A DNA stretch of 5,121 bases from Acholeplasmataceae bacterium UBA5617 (GTDB taxonomy: Bacteria > Bacillota_I > Bacilli_A > Acholeplasmatales > Acholeplasmataceae): assembly GCA_002424575.1 (NCBI GenBank), contig DIKN01000102.1:1-5121 (forward strand). Reading direction: 5' to 3'. Shown in pieces: positions 1 through 5,121 of this stretch. The position numbers were made by a program, and so were the translations under genes. The notes below the pieces were generated by a model. The model had not been told where the DNA came from, ran no database searches, and was given only the letters and a program-made list of their open reading frames with translations. Positions within the stretch are counted from its first letter, which is position 1; each line of letters starts with the position of its first letter.

Positions 1-542
1 GCATAAGCGGATGAAACCCAGTTGGTTTCAAAGTTTTTAGAGTTGCGGTAACTTGTGACAATGTTCTTATTTTCAACAAATGCTTTATTCATTTCATAAA
101 TATAGTTAACATCTAGTAAATTATCTGCATCAAACACGAAATATGCATCGAAGGAGGTGATGCCATAATCTTTTTCGATCTGTTGAAACAAGTACTCCAG
201 CGCCCAACCTTTACGTTTTTTTGAATCATCAAAACGTTCATAGACATGACATCCCATTTGGCGTGCAATCGCTGCGGTTTTATCGTTACAATTATCGGCA
301 ACAACAAAAATCTCAAGTAAATCTTGATTATATGCTTGTTGATGGATACTTTCAATTAAGTTCCCAATTACCTTTTCTTCATTGCGTGCAGGAATAATAA
401 TACCATAACGCTTTCTAACATCAGTTTCTTGAAATGTTTTGGGTTTAAAGAACAAACCAACAACAAACTGAACCGACTTATGAAAATTAAATATCCCCAG
501 CAAAAGACCCAAGACAACAATGATTTGATTGAGTTGATCCAT
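1..542 (-). CDS. Family-2 glycosyltransferase, membrane-associated, N-terminal part (3' end beyond window)
   Basis: The leftward frame from ATG at 542 stays open to the window edge, giving 180 codons plus 2 nt. Residues about 6-31 are hydrophobic, probably a membrane anchor. A GT-A catalytic domain follows: the IIIPARNEE opening strand and loop (48-56), VVADNCNDKT with the nucleotide-binding Asp83 (80-89), KRKGWALEYLF (109-119), and the metal-binding DxD motif DAD at 138-140 followed by Asn. These are hallmarks of GT2 enzymes that transfer a sugar from a nucleotide-sugar donor to a polysaccharide or lipid acceptor at the inner face of the membrane. The acceptor-side motifs (ED, QxxRW) and any C-terminal membrane helices lie outside the window, so substrate and product cannot be stated. 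The start is supported by a G-rich Shine-Dalgarno (complement of 552-557) 9 nt upstream. It is divergent from the EAL gene. GT2 fold is near certain; the exact role is unknown. Confidence 0.9.
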   Translation of the reverse strand, partial: MDQLNQIIVVLGLLLGIFNFHKSVQFVVGLFFKPKTFQETDVRKRYGIIIPARNEEKVIGNLIESIHQQAYNQDLLEIFVVADNCNDKTAAIARQMGCHVYERFDDSKKRKGWALEYLFQQIEKDYGITSFDAYFVFDADNLLDVNYIYEMNKAFVENKNIVTSYRNSKNFETNWVSSAY

Positions 543-585
543 AGAAAAAAACCCCCATAGCAAATGAAAAACATTTATCTTACAT

Positions 586-594
586 ATTGTATCA
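586..594 (-). promoter_or_regulatory. Extended -10 promoter for the glycosyltransferase gene
   Basis: On the minus strand this reads TGATACAAT: a TG extension, one base, then a -10 hexamer with 5 of 6 consensus bases. No good -35 sits 16-18 bp upstream, as expected for extended -10 promoters. Transcription would begin near 579, giving a leader of about 37 nt to the ATG at 542. It is a sequence match only. Confidence 0.5.
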
Positions 595-635
595 CAAATA
601 ATTCTAAAAAACTTACCAATTCTAGTTTGATTTAA

Positions 636-664
636 TAGACATTAAAAACGAAATGTTATAAGAT
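636..664 (+). promoter_or_regulatory. Candidate promoter for the EAL-domain gene
   Basis: TAGACA (636-641) matches the -35 consensus at 5 of 6 positions. It lies 17 bp before TAAGAT (659-664, 4 of 6) or 15 bp before TATAAG (657-662, 5 of 6, preceded by TG at 654-655). Either choice starts transcription about 670 and leaves a leader of about 45 nt. It sits in the 173-bp divergent intergenic region (543-715), in which I see no other clear element. Confidence 0.4.
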
Positions 665-715
665 GATTGTAACAACAATGAGATATCGAAAAACTAAACA
701 AAGCGAGATGAATAT

Positions 716-2359
716 ATGCTTAATCGAAAGCATTCAAATGTTTTGGTCATGATCAACGAATCACTTCGATTGGTCAAACGAAGACCTTTGGTTTTGATCT
801 TTATTTTGCTTTCCCTTCCTTTCCTCTACCTTGTCGTCTACGCAACGGGTGGTATCAAATTTGTTTATTCTCATTCGATGTATATTCCTATTGTCATAGC
901 GGGTATTTATTACGGCGTCATCTTTGGTATTACAACAGGTTTTTTTGCTGCCATTTTGTTGGGACCATTAATGCCTATCGATACCCTCACAAATGAAATG
1001 CAAGCTCCAGAAAACTGGATATATCGTATGCTCATTTTCGTTTTGGTCGGCGGCATTATCGGTTATGCTGCAGACAAACTGAGAAAAGATAGAGAACACA
1101 TTGAAATCTTGATGTCATCTAATCAAGAAACACAGGTTCCCAATACGAATGCACTTAAAAAAATGAGTGAAAACTTACCACATAAAACATATTCCATCAT
1201 GACCATTTTGGTAAATAATCATCACAGCATTATTGATTTACTTGGTGTCTCTCTGTACTATGAGCTTATTCATTTGCTTTATGAAGATTTGAAATCACAA
1301 TGTAAACACGGTGTCATCATCATTCAATCGGATAGCAACAAGTTGTGGTTGGTTGTCCCACACGAAAATATTGAACTTGAGGTTCAGAGATTGATTATGG
1401 TTTTAAATCAGCCCAGACAGATTCGTGGTATTCCGTTATACGTTGACTTTTCTGTAGGTTCTACCTTGTGTTATGACATTCACCATATTGAAAACTTTGA
1501 AGTTTTTGAAATGAGTGATGTTGCAGCGAGACACGCACAAATAAAAAACCTCCCCTTTGTTTTAGGTGACACGGATAAAGAACGCAAAAAAGGGGAATAT
1601 GACTTACTTGCTAATTTCAAACAAGCACTAAATCAGGGTGATGTTTTTCTAGTTTACCAACCCAAGATCAACCTAAACACGGATAAGCCTTATGCACTTG
1701 AAGCACTCATCCGATGGAAACATTTTCAAAAAGGCATGATTCCACCCGATGTGTTTGTTCCCTTAATTGAAGAAACGAAACTGATTCATGTCTTAACTGA
1801 TTGGGTACTAACACAATCTTTAGTTAAAGAAAAAGAATTAATTGCACTCGATTATCACATCCCCATCTCTATTAATATTTCAGGAAAAAACCTCTATGAT
1901 CCTCAGTTTGAATCTAGGACTATGAAAATCATTCAAGAACAAGGTGTTCCTGTCGAGCTAATCGAGTTTGAGTTAACTGAATCTACGCTGATGATTAACC
2001 CGATCGAAAGCAGACAGATCCTTCAGAGATTCCAAACACAAGGCATACTTATTTCACTTGATGACTACGGCTCTGGCTATTCGTCACTTTCATACATCAC
2101 CCAATTCCCGATTCAAACTATCAAAGTTGATCGATTGTTTATGAAAGATATCTCAACGAACATGGAAATGCATGAAATTGTTAAATCAACCATTTCTTTA
2201 TTCAAAACATTGGGTTACAAAGTGGTAGCTGAAGGTGTTGAAACAAAGGAAGTTGTCGATTTGCTAAAAGCATTCGATTGTGATTACGCACAAGGTTATT
2301 ATTTTGCAAAACCTATGGATTCAGATAAAATTACTGAATGGCTCAAAGGCAAACTATAA
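716..2359 (+). CDS. Membrane-bound cyclic-di-GMP phosphodiesterase, degenerate GGDEF plus intact EAL
   Basis: A 547-residue protein with three parts. (1) Residues 24-118 form a membrane domain with helices near 24-43, 55-85 (one long or two short) and 104-118; its class is not recognised. (2) Residues about 135-285 form a GGDEF-like domain. VPNTNAL (141-147) matches the entry motif LPNRxAL, but the signature is replaced by DSNKL (206-210), so cyclase activity is unlikely. (3) Residues about 295-547 form an EAL domain with all expected metal and catalytic residues: E329 of EAL, N387, E422 of ELTES, D449-D450 in DDYGSG, K470, E506 of AEGVET and Q526. Such domains hydrolyse c-di-GMP to pGpG at the inner membrane face. 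Activity is inferred from these residues; the GGDEF-like part may be a regulatory nucleotide site. The ribosome binding site is weak (GCGAG, 703-707). An in-frame TAA at 695-697 limits the start, and 716 is the first ATG in frame. The gene is monocistronic, divergent from a glycosyltransferase gene and closed by a hairpin terminator. Confidence 0.93.
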   Translation: MLNRKHSNVLVMINESLRLVKRRPLVLIFILLSLPFLYLVVYATGGIKFVYSHSMYIPIVIAGIYYGVIFGITTGFFAAILLGPLMPIDTLTNEMQAPENWIYRMLIFVLVGGIIGYAADKLRKDREHIEILMSSNQETQVPNTNALKKMSENLPHKTYSIMTILVNNHHSIIDLLGVSLYYELIHLLYEDLKSQCKHGVIIIQSDSNKLWLVVPHENIELEVQRLIMVLNQPRQIRGIPLYVDFSVGSTLCYDIHHIENFEVFEMSDVAARHAQIKNLPFVLGDTDKERKKGEYDLLANFKQALNQGDVFLVYQPKINLNTDKPYALEALIRWKHFQKGMIPPDVFVPLIEETKLIHVLTDWVLTQSLVKEKELIALDYHIPISINISGKNLYDPQFESRTMKIIQEQGVPVELIEFELTESTLMINPIESRQILQRFQTQGILISLDDYGSGYSSLSYITQFPIQTIKVDRLFMKDISTNMEMHEIVKSTISLFKTLGYKVVAEGVETKEVVDLLKAFDCDYAQGYYFAKPMDSDKITEWLKGKL

Positions 2360-2362
2360 ATC

Positions 2363-2397
2363 AAAAAGCTGTGTGATTTTTCACAACAGCTTTTTTT
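2363..2397. terminator. Bidirectional intrinsic terminator between convergent EAL and psuG genes
   Basis: AAAAAGCTGT (2363-2372) pairs with ACAGCTTTTT (2386-2395). GTGA (2373-2376) pairs with TCAC (2381-2384) around a TTTT loop, leaving one bulged A at 2385. Seven T follow on the plus strand (2391-2397) and five T follow the stem on the minus strand. It begins 4 nt after the EAL stop codon and lies 15 nt beyond the psuG stop, so it can end both transcripts. Confidence 0.88.
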
Positions 2398-2411
2398 CTT
2401 TAACAATGTCT

Positions 2412-3335
2412 TTAAATTTGATATGTGCCATCCACAAAATATGAAGCAATGCGTGCAGCTAATCTTGCATTGTTATAAACAAGTTCTATATTGGCTGCGA
2501 GTGAATCGCCACCGGTAATCTCTTTAATCTTTGCTAACAAGAACGGGGTAACATCTTGACCTTTGATACCTTTGTTATTTGCTTCTACAAGAGCTTTTTC
2601 AATGGCTTGGTTTATGACATCATGTGACATGCTAAAGGCCTCTGGGATGGGGTTTGCGACGACGATACCACCCTTTAATCCTAACCCCCATTTTGATTTC
2701 ATCAGATTCGCAATCTCCTCTGGTGAATCAAGACGGTAATTGACTTTAAATCCAGAGATTCTCGAATAAAAAGCAGGGAGTTGATCAGTTTGATAACCAA
2801 TCACTTCAACACCTTTGGTTTCCAAATACTCCATAGTTAACCCAAGATCTAAAATTGATTTCGCACCTGCACAGACAACGGTAATATCTAAATCTGAAAG
2901 TTCTTCTAAGTCTCGTGAGATGTCAAACGTTTCTTGAGCACCCCTGTGTACACCACCAATACCACCGGTTGCAAACACACGAATACCAGCTAAACTCGCG
3001 ATAAGCGAAGTACCAGAAACCGTGGTTGCTCCAGTTTTCTTTTGTGATAACACATATCCAAAATCACGTTTGCCAACTTTATAAACACCTTTTGCTTTAG
3101 CTAAGTACTCGATTTCCTCATCTGATAAACCAACTTTTACAACGCCATTTAAAATAGCGATAGTTGCGGGTACTGCACCTTCTTTTCGAATGATCGCTTC
3201 AACTTCTTTCGCCATTTTGACGTTATCGGGATAGGGCATGCCATGTGAGATGATGGTTGATTCTAAAGCGACGACCGGTCTTTTTTCGTAAAGTGCTTGT
3301 CTGACTTCATGAGAAATGCTTAATTCTGGTTTCAT
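2412..3335 (-). CDS. psuG: Pseudouridine-5'-phosphate glycosidase
   Basis: A 307-residue cytoplasmic enzyme, close to the usual family length of about 300-312. The family (formerly called indigoidine synthase A-like) splits pseudouridine 5'-phosphate into uracil and ribose 5-phosphate by breaking a C-C glycosidic bond. Family signatures are clear: VALESTIISHGMPYPDN (22-38), KVGKRDF (86-92), FATGGIGGVHRGA (121-133), DISRDL (138-143) and VCAGAKSILDLG (154-165). From memory of the E. coli enzyme, its key Glu31, Lys93, Asp149 and Schiff-base Lys166 correspond here to E25, K86, D142 and K159; the offset stays at 6-7 residues. The start ATG overlaps the psuK stop (ATGA, 3332-3335). A good Shine-Dalgarno, AAGGAG, lies inside the end of psuK (3344-3349, 8-nt spacing), pointing to coupled translation. 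Nothing appears broken. It is the second gene of the operon and ends before the bidirectional terminator. Confidence 0.96.
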   Translation of the reverse strand: MKPELSISHEVRQALYEKRPVVALESTIISHGMPYPDNVKMAKEVEAIIRKEGAVPATIAILNGVVKVGLSDEEIEYLAKAKGVYKVGKRDFGYVLSQKKTGATTVSGTSLIASLAGIRVFATGGIGGVHRGAQETFDISRDLEELSDLDITVVCAGAKSILDLGLTMEYLETKGVEVIGYQTDQLPAFYSRISGFKVNYRLDSPEEIANLMKSKWGLGLKGGIVVANPIPEAFSMSHDVINQAIEKALVEANNKGIKGQDVTPFLLAKIKEITGGDSLAANIELVYNNARLAARIASYFVDGTYQI

Positions 3336-4234
3336 AAATTTAGCTCCTTGATGGTTTCTTCAATTTGTTTTTGAGAGAGTGTAGTTGATACAGCATTTTC
3401 ATCGATTAGATTAAGGCATGCATTGGCAATACCGTATGAGATGACATCTTTTTGATGAATCGTTGCATAAATCACACCCGATAAAAATGCATCACCCGCA
3501 CCATTTGAATTCATGACCTTGATGGGAATGGATGATCGACATAATGCCACGTCTTTATTGGCAAAATAAACGCCTTTTTCACCGAGTGTGATAAAAATCT
3601 CATGTACATCTTTTTCAATAAAAAAATGTCCAAGCTTATCCAATCCTTCGAAGGTATCATCACCAAACTCAGCAATCGTCTTTGCTTCAATTAAGTTCAT
3701 TTTTAGTGTATGAATGTAAGGTAGAAAAGTCTTTAACTTAATCGCTTTTTGTCCTGAGATCGCATCAACATAAGTTTTATGTCTGTATTTCTTGAGTAGA
3801 TAACCTAATAACTCTTCGGACAGATTGGTATCTATCACAAGAATCTTAGCCTGATCAAGAAGTTTCTCATGTGCCATGATTTGATCATGCGTCACCTTCG
3901 TTATCTCATCCATCAGTGCAACCCCAATCAAATCTTCACCTTTTTCGTCGATGAGAGACACATAAAGTGGGGTCTCATGGATGTCGATCGGAATGACATT
4001 TAATCCTATCTCTTTGGCTTGTTCTAAAATAAGTTCTCGGTAATGATCATTACCAAGCGGGGTAATCAATGTGGTTTCGATACCTAGTCGTGCTAAATTT
4101 TCTGCGATATTTCTACCGACACCTCCAAAAGATCTTTTCATGTATCCTGGGTTAGAATCGTATAAATGCATCTTTTGGTGTGGGTAAAGAAAAAGGTCAA
4201 TCACTGAACCACCTATGACAACGACTTGATTCAT
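3332..4234 (-). CDS. psuK: Pseudouridine kinase, PfkB family
   Basis: A 300-residue PfkB-type (ribokinase superfamily) sugar/nucleoside kinase. Seen in the sequence are VVVIGGSVIDLF (4-15), the substrate-side signature FGGVGRNIAENLARLG (36-51), a KMNLIEA segment (178-184) with the Nxx E motif of the family, ITLGEKGVY (215-223), and the C-terminal signature NGAGDAFLSGV (244-254) with the anion hole and catalytic base D248. The family alone does not fix the substrate. Overlap with psuG makes pseudouridine, phosphorylated at the 5' position with ATP, the strong prediction. I chose ATG 4234 because GGAGGTG sits 5 nt upstream. The in-frame ATG at 4258 lies within the promoter's -10 element and so would not be transcribed. 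The gene ends in TGA, which supports the standard genetic code. No pseudouridine transporter is visible in the window. Confidence 0.93.
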   Translation of the reverse strand: MNQVVVIGGSVIDLFLYPHQKMHLYDSNPGYMKRSFGGVGRNIAENLARLGIETTLITPLGNDHYRELILEQAKEIGLNVIPIDIHETPLYVSLIDEKGEDLIGVALMDEITKVTHDQIMAHEKLLDQAKILVIDTNLSEELLGYLLKKYRHKTYVDAISGQKAIKLKTFLPYIHTLKMNLIEAKTIAEFGDDTFEGLDKLGHFFIEKDVHEIFITLGEKGVYFANKDVALCRSSIPIKVMNSNGAGDAFLSGVIYATIHQKDVISYGIANACLNLIDENAVSTTLSQKQIEETIKELNL

Positions 4235-4239
4235 GAATT

Positions 4240-4246
4240 CACCTCC
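4240..4246 (-). promoter_or_regulatory. Ribosome binding site that fixes the psuK start
   Basis: The minus strand reads GGAGGTG, a strong Shine-Dalgarno 5 nt before ATG 4234. The alternative ATG at 4258 has no comparable site. Confidence 0.85.
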
Positions 4247-4256
4247 ATTTTCTTTC

Positions 4257-4265
4257 ATTATATCA
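4257..4265 (-). promoter_or_regulatory. Extended -10 promoter of the psuKG operon
   Basis: The minus strand reads TGATATAAT: a perfect TATAAT (complement of 4257-4262) with the TGn extension. The -35 region (about 4279-4285) is poor (TTTAAG or ATTTAA), which is tolerable with an extended -10. The predicted start of transcription is about 4250, giving a leader of only about 16 nt that begins just upstream of the Shine-Dalgarno. This leaves no room for a riboswitch or attenuator, so control would have to act at initiation. Confidence 0.75.
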
Positions 4266-4281
4266 TAGGAAGTGAATCCTT

Positions 4282-4336
4282 AAATGATGATGAATAATCT
4301 TGTTTTCTTCCCACATTCATCATGATGATGTCATTT
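4282..4336. repeat. Interrupted inverted repeat between the psuK and TrpR-like genes; candidate operator
   Basis: The left arm AAATGATGATGAAT (4282-4295) matches the complement of the right arm in two blocks. ATGATGAAT (4287-4295) pairs with ATTCATCAT (4315-4323), and AAATG (4282-4286) pairs with CATTT (4332-4336); 8 extra bases separate the two blocks in the right arm. The right arm also contains a perfect 12-bp palindrome, TCATCATGATGA (4317-4328). The repeat touches the psuK -35 region on one side and lies just upstream of the rightward promoters on the other. It is upstream of both predicted transcription starts, so a DNA-level operator is more likely than an RNA structure. No known regulator site is recognised. 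Confidence 0.5.
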
Positions 4337-4340
4337 GCTT

Positions 4341-4377
4341 TGCTATACTAAATCATTAAATCTATGCTATACTAAAT
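4341..4377 (+). repeat. Two 13-bp direct repeats, each carrying an extended -10, upstream of the TrpR-like gene
   Basis: TGCTATACTAAAT occurs exactly at 4341-4353 and again at 4365-4377, 24 bp apart. Each copy contains TGCTATACT, a TGn extension with a 5-of-6 -10 hexamer (TATACT at 4344-4349 and 4368-4373). The downstream copy would start transcription near 4380, giving a leader of about 15 nt. The upstream copy would start near 4356. They may be tandem promoters, or one promoter plus a repeated binding site for a regulator. Confidence 0.65.
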
Positions 4378-4382
4378 TTAAA

Positions 4383-4388
4383 GAGGTG
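4383..4388 (+). promoter_or_regulatory. Ribosome binding site that fixes the TrpR-like gene start
   Basis: GAGGTG lies 6 nt before ATG 4395. The in-frame TTG at 4335 has no Shine-Dalgarno and would place the promoter repeats inside the coding region. Confidence 0.85.
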
Positions 4389-4394
4389 ACTTCC

Positions 4395-4691
4395 ATGTAT
4401 CAACCCAAATTTTACAATCCAGAAATTGACTTATTGCTTGAGGCTTTCTTAACCTTAAAAACCAAAGAAGAAATGATGCGTTTTTTAGAAGATGTTTGTA
4501 CCATTAAAGAAATCACAGACATGGGTCAACGCTTTGCGGTAGCGAAACTTCTTCATGAGAAAATCCCATATCATACGATTGTTGATCAAACGACAGCATC
4601 AACGGCAACCATTTCACGTGTAAATAAATCTTTGGTCTATGGAGCTGAAGGTTATATCACTGCTTTATCACGGCTTCACAAAAACATTTAA
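4395..4691 (+). CDS. TrpR-like DNA-binding regulator, YerC/YecD family
   Basis: A 98-residue, mostly helical protein of the length usual for the YerC/YecD branch of the TrpR superfamily. Two stretches resemble E. coli TrpR. The first is TIKEITDMGQRFAVAKLL (36-53), comparable to TrpR's region leading into the helix-turn-helix. The second is a helix-turn-helix at about 57-80 ending in STATISRVNKSL (69-80), comparable to TrpR's ATITRGSNSL recognition region. The tail VYGAEGYITALSRL (81-94) is typical of the YerC group. Such proteins probably bind DNA as dimers; the effector and targets of this branch are not known to me, and binding of tryptophan should not be assumed. ATG 4395 has a good ribosome binding site and lies just downstream of an extended -10, so the longer in-frame TTG start at 4335 is rejected. 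It is divergent from psuKG, and repeats in the shared control region make self-regulation plausible. Confidence 0.9.
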   Translation: MYQPKFYNPEIDLLLEAFLTLKTKEEMMRFLEDVCTIKEITDMGQRFAVAKLLHEKIPYHTIVDQTTASTATISRVNKSLVYGAEGYITALSRLHKNI

Positions 4692-4719
4692 GGGCGATTT
4701 TAGTCGCCCTTATTTTTTT
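4689..4719 (+). terminator. Intrinsic terminator of the TrpR-like gene
   Basis: TAAGGGCGA (4689-4697) pairs perfectly over 9 bp with TCGCCCTTA (4704-4712) around a TTTTAG loop, followed by seven T (4713-4719). The stop codon TAA (4689-4691) forms the base of the stem, and the T tract overlaps the stop codon of the convergent acetyltransferase gene. The minus-strand tail is less U-rich, so leftward termination would be weaker. Confidence 0.93.
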
Positions 4720-5121
4720 AGTTTTCCTTATTCTTTTTTGTTTGATAACAATAACTTCCATCATATAATTTAAAACCAATATCTTGATAAAATTTTGTAT
4801 GTGACCCCACAAAAATATGTTTAGCACCATCTTTTCTAGCTGCCAAAATCGCGTGGTAAATACAAACTTGTGCTAATCCTTTTCTGCGATGCGCTGGTAC
4901 GGTTGCTACGGGTTCAATCAAGGCAGTCTTTGAACCTTCGATAAACCATATGCCTGCATATGCAACATAATGATTTCCATGATGTGCTGCATAGGTGTAA
5001 CGTTTTTTAAAATGTGGTGATGATGTCATACTTTGACGATCTTTGAGTTCTTGTTCGGTGTAAGTAATTTCTGGACCATGGTCAAAACCAAGCCATAGGG
5101 CATGATGTACTTGATCGAGTC
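4718..5121 (-). CDS. GNAT-family N-acetyltransferase, C-terminal part (5' end beyond window)
   Basis: The leftward frame is open from the window edge to TAA (4718-4720), giving the last 133 residues. Segments include HYVAYAGIWF (β-strand region before motif A) and IEPVATVPAHRRKGLAQ, the acetyl-CoA pyrophosphate-binding motif A in its V-x-P-x-x-R-x-x-G-L/I-A form. These are followed by an amphipathic helix with ILAARKDGAKHIFVG and FYQDIGF, the motif B tail with the usual Tyr and 'GF' ending. GNAT enzymes transfer acetyl from acetyl-CoA to an amine; the acceptor here cannot be predicted. The Met at 5029 should not be taken as the start. The frame continues upstream with protein-like sequence (ALWLGFDHGPEITY and onward) and there is no Shine-Dalgarno before 5029. 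The gene converges on the TrpR-like gene, with its stop inside that gene's terminator T tract. Confidence 0.88.
   Translation of the reverse strand, partial: LDQVHHALWLGFDHGPEITYTEQELKDRQSMTSSPHFKKRYTYAAHHGNHYVAYAGIWFIEGSKTALIEPVATVPAHRRKGLAQVCIYHAILAARKDGAKHIFVGSHTKFYQDIGFKLYDGSYCYQTKKNKEN

Noticed and set aside
113..355. 80-residue open frame on the minus strand
   Set aside because: It is out of frame with the glycosyltransferase coding sequence, which runs through the region with clear GT2 motifs; the product has no recognisable features.
113..542. Frameshifted glycosyltransferase pseudogene
   Set aside because: Reading the single frame from 542 gives an uninterrupted protein with all N-terminal GT2 motifs in order, so there is no frameshift.
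368..574. 68-residue hydrophobic open frame on the minus strand
   Set aside because: Another frame shadow of the glycosyltransferase N-terminus. The overlapping GT2 frame from 542 carries the conserved motifs, and this frame covers its ribosome binding site.
4282..4336. Inverted repeat as a transcription terminator or riboswitch
   Set aside because: It has no T tract and lies upstream of the predicted transcription starts on both strands, so it would not normally be transcribed.
4335..4394. 20-residue N-terminal extension of the TrpR-like protein from TTG 4335
   Set aside because: It has no ribosome binding site, includes the promoter repeats, and encodes a repeated LCYTK peptide that merely reflects the DNA repeat.
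4718..5029. A complete 103-residue acetyltransferase starting at 5029
   Set aside because: The frame is open and protein-like to the window edge and there is no ribosome binding site before 5029; the gene is cut by the window instead.
1..5121. Mobile element, CRISPR array, tRNA or rRNA
   Set aside because: No transposase or integrase, no regularly spaced repeat array, no element-end inverted repeats, and no tRNA- or rRNA-like sequence was seen on either strand.

Overview
The window looks like chromosomal DNA from a low-GC, Gram-positive-lineage bacterium (Firmicutes/Tenericutes). It is AT-rich and compact, with small genes, AGGAGG-like ribosome binding sites and extended -10 promoters. It also carries a YerC-type TrpR-like regulator, a family typical of Firmicutes. 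Tryptophan is encoded by TGG throughout, and psuK ends in TGA within an ATGA overlap, so the standard bacterial code fits better than the Mycoplasma code. An Acholeplasma-like mollicute or a related Bacilli/Erysipelotrichia lineage is plausible, but the sequence alone does not settle it.

Left part (1-2397): two divergent genes share a 173-bp promoter region. Leftward is the N-terminal 180 residues of a membrane-associated family-2 glycosyltransferase, cut by the window edge. Rightward is a 547-residue membrane protein with a degenerate GGDEF domain and a fully conserved EAL domain, a predicted cyclic-di-GMP phosphodiesterase. The pairing suggests, but does not prove, c-di-GMP control of a surface polysaccharide. 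A bidirectional hairpin terminator follows the EAL gene.

Middle part (2412-4258): a leftward two-gene operon for pseudouridine salvage. psuK (PfkB-family kinase) is translationally coupled through a 4-nt overlap to psuG (pseudouridine-5'-phosphate glycosidase). The kinase makes pseudouridine 5'-phosphate and the glycosidase splits it into uracil and ribose 5-phosphate. A strong extended -10 promoter places psuK's start at 4234, not at the upstream ATG at 4258.

Right part (4259-5121): a control region carrying an inverted repeat, a 12-bp palindrome and a 13-bp direct repeat separates psuK from a divergent gene for a 98-residue YerC/TrpR-like protein. That gene ends in a perfect hairpin terminator. 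A convergent GNAT acetyltransferase follows, its N-terminus cut by the window edge. The most interesting unexplained structure is the repeat-rich region between psuK and the TrpR-like gene, which could let this regulator control itself and perhaps pseudouridine salvage. I see no mobile element, CRISPR array, RNA gene or clearly novel multi-gene system.
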